Of a stretch of DNA of 64,000 nucleotides, positions 57,341-64,000 are shown piece by piece (position 1 is the stretch's first letter; the number at the start of each line of letters is the position of its first letter). Origin of the DNA: Hyphomicrobiales bacterium (GTDB taxonomy: Bacteria; Pseudomonadota; Alphaproteobacteria; Rhizobiales; Beijerinckiaceae); the NCBI GenBank assembly GCA_027489955.1, contig JAIXYZ010000011.1, positions 248,001 to 312,000 on the forward strand, in the 5' to 3' direction. Position numbers and translations under genes: made by a program. The notes below the pieces were generated by a model. That model was not told the DNA's origin. It ran no database searches and saw nothing but the letters and a program-made list of their open reading frames with translations.

Positions 57341-58624
57341 TCAGCTCTTGCGGTCCGGAGCGGCGGTCGCGCCCGTGGCCAGCGCGGGACCGCCATGGCC
57401 ATGCCCGTCCAGCACCGATTCGGCGATGGAATTGGGCAGCGGCTTGGGCGTCTCGAACAGGCCGAGCAGCGGCAGCACGATCAGGAAGTGCGCGAAGTAG
57501 TACGCGGTCAGGATCCGGGCCGCGATGACGTAGCCGCCCTCGGCCGGCGCGCCGCCCAGGTAGCCCAGCCCGATCACGCAGGCGATGAACACCCAGAAGA
57601 ACTGCTTGTACAGCGGGCGGTAGGTCGAGGACCGGACGCGCGAGGTGTCCAGCCACGGCAGGAAGGCGAGGATGGCGATCGAGCCGAACATCGCGATCAC
57701 GCCGCCGAGCTTGGACGGAATGGCGCGCAGGATCGCGTAGAACGGCAGGAAGTACCATTCCGGCACGATGTGCGCGGGCGTCACGGCCGCGTTCGCCTCG
57801 ATATAGTTGTCGGCGTGGCCGAGATAGTTCGGGATGTAGAACACGAACCACGCGAAGAAGATGAAGAAGCAGACGACCGCGAAGGCGTCCTTCACCGTCG
57901 CGTAGGGCGTGAAGGGCAGCGTGTCCTTCTTGACGCTCTTCACCTCGACGCCGGTCGGGTTGTTCTGCCCCACATGGTGCAGCGCCCAGACGTGCAGCAC
58001 GACCACGCCCAGGATCATGAAGGGCAGGAGGTAGTGCAGGGAGAAGAAGCGGTTCAGCGTCGGGTTGTCGACGGCGTAGCCGCCCCACAGCCAGGTCACG
58101 ATCGGATCGCCGATGACCGGGAATGCGCCGAACAGGTTGGTGATGACGGTCGCGCCCCAGAAGGACATCTGGCCCCAGGGCAGGACGTAGCCCATGAACG
58201 CGGTGGCCATCATCAACAGGAAGATGATGACGCCCAGGATCCACAGGACCTCGCGAGGCGCCTTGTACGAGCCGTAATAGAGGCCGCGGGCGATGTGGAT
58301 ATAGACCGCGATGAAGAACATCGACGCGCCGTTGGCGTGCAGGTAGCGCAGCAGCCAGCCGTAGTTCACGTCGCGCATGATGTGCTCGACGGAGGCGAAG
58401 GCCTTCGTGGCCTCGGGCGTGTAGTGCATCACCAGCACGATGCCGGTCACGATCTGCGCGATCAGCATGAACATGAGGATCGCGCCGAAGGTCCAGAAAT
58501 AGTTCAGGTTCCGCGGCACCGGGAACGCGATGAACGAGGAGTGGACCAGGCCGGCAACCGGCAGGCGGCTCTCGAACCACTTCGCGAAGCCGCTCTTGGG
58601 AACGTAGGTCGAATGGCTTTCCAT
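57341..58624 (-). CDS. petB: Cytochrome b subunit of bc1 complex
   Basis: 427 aa, eight membrane helices. The four haem-ligating histidines are in [30 protein letters not shown]-type and [25 protein letters not shown] segments; quinol-oxidation site PEWY is in [15 protein letters not shown]. Haem bL and bH carry electrons from quinol oxidation across the membrane in the Q cycle. A short insert after helix 4/5 ([21 protein letters not shown]) is normal for the alphaproteobacterial form. Confidence 0.97.
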   Translation of the reverse strand: MESHSTYVPKSGFAKWFESRLPVAGLVHSSFIAFPVPRNLNYFWTFGAILMFMLIAQIVTGIVLVMHYTPEATKAFASVEHIMRDVNYGWLLRYLHANGASMFFIAVYIHIARGLYYGSYKAPREVLWILGVIIFLLMMATAFMGYVLPWGQMSFWGATVITNLFGAFPVIGDPIVTWLWGGYAVDNPTLNRFFSLHYLLPFMILGVVVLHVWALHHVGQNNPTGVEVKSVKKDTLPFTPYATVKDAFAVVCFFIFFAWFVFYIPNYLGHADNYIEANAAVTPAHIVPEWYFLPFYAILRAIPSKLGGVIAMFGSIAILAFLPWLDTSRVRSSTYRPLYKQFFWVFIACVIGLGYLGGAPAEGGYVIAARILTAYYFAHFLIVLPLLGLFETPKPLPNSIAESVLDGHGHGGPALATGATAAPDRKS

Positions 58625-58655
58625 GGGATTGGGCCTGTCGCGTGGCTTGTCGGCG

Positions 58656-59201
58656 TCAGGCGGCTGCGCCGCCGCCGATGAGGATCTTGGTGTCGGACAC
58701 GAACGTGTAGGGCGGAACCGGCAGGTTCGTCGGAGCCGGCCCCTGGCGGATGCGGCCCGACGTGTCGAAGACCGAGCCGTGGCACGGGCAGAACCAGCCG
58801 CCATAGGGGCCCTGCTGGCCGAGCGGCACGCAGCCCAGATGGGTGCAGTTGCCGTAGACCACGAGCCACTGGGCCTTGCCGTCCTTCACGCGCGCCGAGT
58901 CGGGCTGAGGATCGGGCAGGCTGCCAAGCTGCACGCCCTGCGCGTCGGCGATCTCCTTCTGCGTCCGGTGACGGATGAAGATCAGCTTGCCGCGCCAGAA
59001 CAGCTTGACGATCTGCCCCTCCGGAACCGGCGTCAGGTCGAACTCCACCGGAGCGCCCGCGGCGACGACGTCGGCCGAGGGCGACATCTGGCGCACGAGC
59101 GGCCAGGCGACGGCGGCAAGGCCGATGGCGCCGACGGCGCCGGTCGCAATGTAGAGAAAATCGCGGCGGGTGGGCTCTTGAGTCGTCGCAGCGTCGGCCA
59201 C
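58656..59201 (-). CDS. petA: Rieske iron-sulfur subunit of bc1 complex
   Basis: 181 aa from a GTG at 59201 with AGAGGTG upstream; an ATG 18 nt earlier overlaps the [26 protein letters not shown] is a Tat-type anchor. The 2Fe-2S cluster ligands are Cys119, His121 (CTHLGC) and Cys138, His141 (CPCHGS), with disulfide Cys124-Cys140. The mobile head carries electrons from quinol to cytochrome c1. First gene of petABC. Confidence 0.96.
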   Translation of the reverse strand: MADAATTQEPTRRDFLYIATGAVGAIGLAAVAWPLVRQMSPSADVVAAGAPVEFDLTPVPEGQIVKLFWRGKLIFIRHRTQKEIADAQGVQLGSLPDPQPDSARVKDGKAQWLVVYGNCTHLGCVPLGQQGPYGGWFCPCHGSVFDTSGRIRQGPAPTNLPVPPYTFVSDTKILIGGGAAA

Positions 59202-59387
59202 CTTGGCACCTCTTCGCATCGTCCGGACGTCCGGCTCGCTGAAGGACGGCGCCTCTGGCGCCGGACCGTCCCGAGCGGGCGGATGTGTCGATCTGTCAGC
59301 GCGTCGAAAACCACGAGACGCGCCAGCGCGCAATGCGACCGGGGGTCGCCGCGCTGGCCGGTCTTTGGCATGGTTCCAGAATGATGT

Positions 59388-60815
59388 CTACCGCTCCGCG
59401 GCAGCCGCCCGCAGGCCAAGTGTAGCAGGCACGAGCCCCAGTCTCTCGCGGGCCAGCCAGCGCCACCCGAGACAGGCCGCGACGGCTGCCAGCCCGGCCG
59501 CCAGGCCCAGCCAGATGCCGAGCCCGGCCAGGGGCGTCCTGAAGCCCAGATAGGCCGCCAGGCCAAACCCGACGACCCAGTAGCCGAGCCCGGCAAGCAG
59601 CATCGGCACGAACGTGTCCTGCAGCCCGCGCAGCATGCCGCTGAGCGCCGCCTGCGCCCCGTCGGCTAGCTGGAACAGGGCCGCAACCAAAAGGAACGTC
59701 GCCGCCAGCCGCGCCACCTCGACGCCGCCGGGCAGCGACCGGTCGATGAACAGGCCCACCAGCGCGTCGGGGAAGGCCGTCATAACGGTCGCCGTCGTCC
59801 CCATGAAGGCCATGACGAAGCCGAACGCCGTCCAGCCCGCGCGGGACACGCCCGCCGCATCGCCCGCGCCGTACGCCCTCCCCACCCGCACCGTCGCGGC
59901 CTGGCTGACGCCGAGCGGCACCATGAACGCGGTCGCGGCGATCTGCAGGGCGATGGCGTGGGCCGCCAGCGAGGTGGAGCCGAGCAGGCCCTGGAGGAAT
60001 GTGGCGGCGTTGAAGACCGTGATCTCGAACATGAGAATCACCCCGATCGGCAGGCCGATCCGCCAGATGCGCGCCAGGCGCGCCCAGTCCGCACGCCAGA
60101 AGCGGCCGAACAGGTGGTAGCGCCGGAACAGGCGGTGGCGCGTCAGGACGAGGACCATGAAGCCGAGCTGCAGCGTGGTCGCGATCGTCGTCGCGACGCC
60201 CGCCCCCACCAGGCCGAGGGCCGGTGCCCCCAGCCTTCCGAAGATGAGGGCCCAGGCCAGGACGCCGTTCACAAGGAGCGTGAGAAGCGAGGCCGCCAGC
60301 GCCCAGCCCGGCCGCTCCAGCGCCGCCATGAAGTGGCGCAGCACCATGAACAGCAGCACCGGCAGAAGCGTCCACTGGAACGCGCGCAGATAGGCGCCGG
60401 CATCGGCTGCCAGCCGAGGCTCCTGGCCCAGCAGCAGGAGGATCGGCTCGCCGTTCCACAACAGCGCCCAGAGCGGCAGGGTGACGATGAAGGCGGTCCA
60501 CAGCCCCTGACGGACCGTGCGCCGGGCCTCGCGCACCGCGTGGCGCCTCCGGCCGAATTCCTCGGCGAGCAGCGGCGACACCGCGGTCACCAGCCCGATG
60601 CCGAAGATCAGCGTCGCATGGTAGAGGTTGCCCGCCAGCGCGCCCGCCGCCAGCGCATCGCTGCTGAGGCGGCCGAGCAGGACGACGTCGGTCGTCGTCA
60701 TGCCGATCTGCGCGAGATTGGCGAGCACGAGCGGCCAGCTCAGCGCCAGCGTCGCCTTCAGCTCCAGCCAATACGGATGGCCGGCGAAAGCCGGCATGTC
60801 GCGCTTCCGTTCCAT
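59388..60815 (-). CDS. MATE-family multidrug/toxin efflux transporter (NorM-like)
   Basis: 475 aa with twelve membrane helices in two homologous halves: LALSWPLVLANLAQIGMTTTDVVLLGRLSSDALAAGALAG (residues ~22-60) and RIGLPIGVILMFEITVFNAATFLQGLLG (near 240). The NorM-type pattern includes an acidic residue in helix 7/8 (FEITVFN). Ion-coupled antiport of cationic drugs or secondary metabolites; specificity unknown. Downstream of the ABC exporter on the same strand, 103 nt apart. Confidence 0.92.
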   Translation of the reverse strand: MERKRDMPAFAGHPYWLELKATLALSWPLVLANLAQIGMTTTDVVLLGRLSSDALAAGALAGNLYHATLIFGIGLVTAVSPLLAEEFGRRRHAVREARRTVRQGLWTAFIVTLPLWALLWNGEPILLLLGQEPRLAADAGAYLRAFQWTLLPVLLFMVLRHFMAALERPGWALAASLLTLLVNGVLAWALIFGRLGAPALGLVGAGVATTIATTLQLGFMVLVLTRHRLFRRYHLFGRFWRADWARLARIWRIGLPIGVILMFEITVFNAATFLQGLLGSTSLAAHAIALQIAATAFMVPLGVSQAATVRVGRAYGAGDAAGVSRAGWTAFGFVMAFMGTTATVMTAFPDALVGLFIDRSLPGGVEVARLAATFLLVAALFQLADGAQAALSGMLRGLQDTFVPMLLAGLGYWVVGFGLAAYLGFRTPLAGLGIWLGLAAGLAAVAACLGWRWLARERLGLVPATLGLRAAAAER

Positions 60816-60918
60816 GATGCCTGTCTTCTAGGCAGGTCGGCGCGCAATTCCCAATGGCGATATCTGATCGGTTCCAGAAGCGGACGCGATGGGTGCGCAG
60901 GCGAACCGGCGGCCGCCG

Positions 60919-62796
60919 TCAGGAGGAGACGGCTTCCGCCTCGTCGGCGCTGGCGATGAACCCGCCGGACTGGCGGCGCCAGAGGCGGGCGTACAGGCCG
61001 CCCGCGGCCACCAGGTCGTCGTGGCGCCCCTCCTCCACGATGCGGCCCCGATCGAGCACGACCAGACGGTCGAGCGCGGCGATGGTGGACAGGCGGTGGG
61101 CAATGGCCAGCACCGTCTTGCCCTCCATCACGGTCTCGAGCTCCGCCTGGATGGCGGCCTCGATCTCGGAATCGAGGGCGGAGGTCGCCTCGTCGAGGAT
61201 GAGAATCGGCGCATTCTTGAGGAGCACGCGGGCGATGGCGATGCGCTGGCGCTGTCCGCCGGACAGTTTCACGCCCCGCTCGCCCACCCGCGAATCGTAG
61301 CCGCGACGGCCTTTGTGGTCCTCGAGGCCCGGAATGAACTCGTGCGCGCGGGCCAGACGCGCCGCGCGCTCCACCTCCTCGTCCGCGGCGGAGGGGCGGC
61401 CATAGGCGATGTTGTCGCGGATCGAGCGGTGGAGGAGCGAGGTGTCCTGCGTGACCATGGCAATGGATTCGCGCAACGAAGCCTGCGTGACCCTGGCAAT
61501 GTCCTGGCCGTCGACCAGGATGCGGCCGCCCTCCAGGTCGTGCAGGCGCAGCAGCAGGTTCACGATCGTGGACTTGCCGGCGCCGCTGGGGCCGACGAGG
61601 CCCACCCGCTCTCCCGGACGCACATGCAGGTTCAGGTTGTCGATGATCCCGCCGCCGCGGCCGTAATGGAACGAGACGTTCTCGAAGCGGATGTCGCCGC
61701 GCGGGCCGGCCGGCACCGCCAGCGGCACGGCATCGGGCGCGTCCACCACCTGGTGCGGCTTGGAGATCGTCTCCATGCTTTCCTGCACCACGCCGACATT
61801 GTCGAAGATGCCGCGCAGCACCTGCATGAACCAGCTCGACATGTCGCCGATGCGCAGCGTCAGGGCGAGGCCCGCGGCGACCTCGCCCGGCGTCATGCGC
61901 CCCGCCTGCCAGAGCCAGATGGCCATGGCGGCGGTCGAGACGACCAGCAGCGTGTTGAGCACGATGAGCATGAACTTCACTTCGGTGAAGAGCCGCATCG
62001 AGCGGAGATACGAGCGGGTATGCCGCTCCATCGTGGTCCGCACGGCGGACTTCTCGGCGTCCGCCCGCGCAAAGAGCTTCACCGTCAGGATGTTGGTGTA
62101 GCTGTCGACGATCCGCCCCACGAGCGCAGAGCGGTCCTCGGACACGCGCAGCGAGCGGGCCTGCGCCTCCGGCACGAAGTACCGCATCAGGAGCACGTAG
62201 CCCGCCACCCAGCACAGGGTCGGTACGGTCAGCCACAGGCTGACGGTGGAGAAGGCACCGAGCGCGACCGCCGCGTAGACGACCACGAAGACGACGATGT
62301 CGAGCGTCTCCACGGCCACGTCCCGCATGGCCGGCCCGGCCTGCGTGATGCGGTTGGCGATGCGCCCGGCAAAGTCGCCCTGGAAGTACGAAAGGGAGTG
62401 GCCGAGCGTGTAGACGTGGGTCCGCCAGCGGATGCGGTTGGTCAGCTGCGGGACGACGACCTGGTTGATGACGCCCTCGTTGAACACGTGGACCAGCGGG
62501 CGGAGGACGAGCAGGCCCGCCGCCAGCGCCAGCAGCCACGGGCCGTTCGCCGCCAGGATTGCCTGCGGCTCCCCGCGCGACAGGAGATCGACCACGCGGC
62601 CCACGATGACGAGCAGGCTGGCTTCCACCACCGCCAGGGCGAGCGCGCTGACGAACACGGCGCCGAACCAGCCGCGCACCGTGGAGACGTAGAACCAGAT
62701 GAACCGGCCCAGCCGGTCCGGCGGCGTCGCCGTCTCGTCGAACGGCGCGAAGACCGAAATGCGGCTTTCGAGCCAGCCGTAGAATCGCTTGAGCAT
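60919..62796 (-). CDS. ABC transporter, fused permease/ATPase (exporter half-transporter)
   Basis: 625 aa. Six-helix type I exporter domain in residues ~30-340, then ATPase: Walker A GPSGAGKST (near 408), signature LSGGQRQRIAIARVL, Walker B ILILDEATSALDSEIEAAI and H-loop IAHRLST. Acts as homodimer. A related MsbA/HlyB-type role (lipid, drug or peptide) is possible; no accessory gene is adjacent. The ATG 62796 diverges from trmL. Confidence 0.92.
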   Translation of the reverse strand: MLKRFYGWLESRISVFAPFDETATPPDRLGRFIWFYVSTVRGWFGAVFVSALALAVVEASLLVIVGRVVDLLSRGEPQAILAANGPWLLALAAGLLVLRPLVHVFNEGVINQVVVPQLTNRIRWRTHVYTLGHSLSYFQGDFAGRIANRITQAGPAMRDVAVETLDIVVFVVVYAAVALGAFSTVSLWLTVPTLCWVAGYVLLMRYFVPEAQARSLRVSEDRSALVGRIVDSYTNILTVKLFARADAEKSAVRTTMERHTRSYLRSMRLFTEVKFMLIVLNTLLVVSTAAMAIWLWQAGRMTPGEVAAGLALTLRIGDMSSWFMQVLRGIFDNVGVVQESMETISKPHQVVDAPDAVPLAVPAGPRGDIRFENVSFHYGRGGGIIDNLNLHVRPGERVGLVGPSGAGKSTIVNLLLRLHDLEGGRILVDGQDIARVTQASLRESIAMVTQDTSLLHRSIRDNIAYGRPSAADEEVERAARLARAHEFIPGLEDHKGRRGYDSRVGERGVKLSGGQRQRIAIARVLLKNAPILILDEATSALDSEIEAAIQAELETVMEGKTVLAIAHRLSTIAALDRLVVLDRGRIVEEGRHDDLVAAGGLYARLWRRQSGGFIASADEAEAVSS

Positions 62797-62893
62797 GGGA
62801 GGACGGGACCGGGTCTAGGTGCCTGCGCGGGACGCCGCTCGCGCGGTCTGTATGCATCTAGATAGAGACTGGCGCCATGATTTCGAGGCCATT

Positions 62894-63394
62894 ATGGCGG
62901 GAGCCATGATCAGGATCGCGCTGTACCAGCCCGACATCCCGCAGAATGCCGGCACGATCGCCCGCCTCTGCGCCTGCCTCGGCATCGGTCTCGACATCGT
63001 GGAACCGGCCGGGTTCGACGCGTCCGACCGCAATTTCCGCCGCGCCGGCATGGACTATCTGGAGCGCGCGTCGATCCGCCGGCATGCGGATTTCGCCGCT
63101 TTCGAGGACGCGCGTCGGGCGGCCGGCGTCCGGCTCGTCCTCGCCACGACGCACGGCGCGACAGCCTATGCCGATTTTTCCTTCGCCCCCGGAGACATCG
63201 TCATGATGGGCCGGGAGAGTGCGGGTGCCCCGCCGGCCGTCCACGCGGCTGCGGATGCGCGCATCGCCATCCCCGTGGTCCCGGGCCTGCGCTCGCTGAA
63301 CGTCGCGGTCGCCGCCGGCATGATCGCGGGCGAGGCCTTGCGCCAGCTTCGCGCATGGCCCGCCGCCGGGGGCGCTGCTACAGAGGCGCCATGA
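62894..63394 (+). CDS. trmL: tRNA (cytidine/uridine-34-2'-O)-methyltransferase
   Basis: 166 aa from ATG 62894 (GAGG 5 nt upstream; ATG 62906 gives the more usual N-terminus [21 protein letters not shown] but a too-short SD spacing). SPOUT-fold motifs: [33 protein letters not shown] and [27 protein letters not shown] (trefoil knot). It methylates the wobble ribose of certain leucine tRNAs. The stop overlaps the hemF ATG (ATGA). Confidence 0.92.
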   Translation: MAGAMIRIALYQPDIPQNAGTIARLCACLGIGLDIVEPAGFDASDRNFRRAGMDYLERASIRRHADFAAFEDARRAAGVRLVLATTHGATAYADFSFAPGDIVMMGRESAGAPPAVHAAADARIAIPVVPGLRSLNVAVAAGMIAGEALRQLRAWPAAGGAATEAP

Positions 63395-64000
63395 CCCACG
63401 ACGCCTCGCCCGCCCTCCCCGCCGATCCGGCCGATATCGACGACCTGAAGCATCGTGCGCCGCTCTGGTTCGCCGAGCTGCAGGGCCGTATCTGCGCCGC
63501 GCTGGAGGCGATCGAGGATGCCTGCGAAGGCCCGTTCGATCCGGACGCGCCGGGTGCGGCCGGCCGCTTCGAGCGGACGCCGTGGGAGCGCACGGATCAT
63601 TCCGGCGCCAAGGGCGGCGGCGGCACGATGGCCATGCTGCGCGGGCGGGTGTTCGAAAAGGCCGGCGTGCACGTCTCCACCGTCCACGGCACCTTCGCCC
63701 CCGAGTTCCGCGGGCAGATCCCGGGATCGGCCGAGGACCCGCGTTTCTGGGCGGGAGGCATCTCGCTCATTGCCCATCCCTGGAACCCCAACGTGCCGAC
63801 CGTTCACATGAACACCCGCTTCGTGGTGACCACGAAGCCGTGGTTCGGCGGCGGCGCCGACCTGACGCCCGTCCTCGACCGGCGGCGCAGCCAGGACGAT
63901 CCGGACACGGTGCTGTTTCACGACGCCATGCGCGGGGCCTGCGCGCCCCATCCCCAGGCGGACTACCCCCGGTACAAGGCGTGGTGCGACGAGTACTTCC
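63391..64000 (+). CDS. hemF: Oxygen-dependent coproporphyrinogen III oxidase, 3' end outside window
   Basis: 203 complete codons are visible. [41 protein letters not shown] and [37 protein letters not shown] are highly conserved HemF blocks. It converts coproporphyrinogen III to protoporphyrinogen IX using O2, in haem synthesis. Translationally coupled to trmL; near petABC, whose haem proteins need its product. Confidence 0.96.
   Translation, partial: MTHDASPALPADPADIDDLKHRAPLWFAELQGRICAALEAIEDACEGPFDPDAPGAAGRFERTPWERTDHSGAKGGGGTMAMLRGRVFEKAGVHVSTVHGTFAPEFRGQIPGSAEDPRFWAGGISLIAHPWNPNVPTVHMNTRFVVTTKPWFGGGADLTPVLDRRRSQDDPDTVLFHDAMRGACAPHPQADYPRYKAWCDEYF

Noticed and set aside
59222-59233. 12-bp palindrome CCGGACGTCCGG upstream of petA
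   Set aside because: Short and fully GC-type; such palindromes are expected by chance in this base composition, and it is not tied to a promoter I can see.

Overview
The window is about 64 kb of high-GC chromosomal DNA, almost completely filled with genes. Gene content and order point to an alphaproteobacterium of the order Hyphomicrobiales (Rhizobiales). The evidence is the run ubiG, lysC, ptsP, prfA, prmC, DUF4167 gene, clpB; a nitrogen-PTS enzyme I; a bc1 operon (petABC) near trmL and hemF; and many short SD-led genes, some with GTG or TTG starts. I cannot name a genus. I saw no tRNA or rRNA gene, CRISPR array, prophage or insertion sequence.

Region by region: (1) 1-5.5 kb: a TRAP transporter (dctQ partial at the left edge, dctP with its own terminator) diverges from a fused 5-oxoprolinase/hydantoinase; a perfect 17-bp palindrome overlaps the dctP -35 box. 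(2) 5.6-11.9 kb: a KefB-like antiporter, a transglutaminase-like protein, then sixA-mtnP-comF-grxC and a nitrilase-family amidase. (3) 11.9-16.0 kb: a patch that looks accessory, with a MarR regulator and Acg-like nitroreductase, a small secreted protein translationally coupled to a membrane-embedded-sensor chemotaxis receptor, and a VOC protein. (4) 16.1-27.7 kb: core block of ubiquinone, aspartate-family, PTS-Ntr, translation-termination and heat-shock genes, interrupted by a MOSC protein. (5) 27.8-33.7 kb: cell-envelope genes (lytic transglycosylase, glycine-zipper lipoprotein, AmiD amidase) and a three-gene MacAB-type exporter whose adaptor carries an unusual C-terminal insertion. (6) 34-41 kb: the methionine cycle, as an ArsR-methyltransferase regulator, metF, metH and an MFS exporter on the minus strand behind a perfect 22-bp operator. 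(7) 41-53.5 kb: AMP nucleosidase, a cold-shock protein, a UvrD-type helicase, a thioesterase, an FAD dehydrogenase, a large AsmA protein and aminopeptidase P. (8) 53.6-56.3 kb: a cluster of tiny proteins with strong ribosome binding sites, plus prmA and a second MOSC protein. (9) 56.4-64 kb: petABC, a MATE exporter, an ABC exporter, trmL and the start of hemF.

Functional links: sixA and ptsP probably act on the same phosphorelay (SixA dephosphorylates NPr in E. coli). metF and metH form the methyl branch of methionine synthesis, and their local regulator probably senses SAM or SAH. ubiG, petABC and the FAD dehydrogenase feed or use the ubiquinone pool. prfA and prmC are release factor 1 and the enzyme that methylates its GGQ motif.

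I found no clear undescribed defence or mobile system. The best candidates for new biology are the MCP/small secreted protein pair, the Spy-like insertion in the MacA-type adaptor, the small-protein locus behind TTAA-type boxes, the long leader of the DUF4167 gene, and an FNR/FixK-like box between a MOSC gene and clpB.
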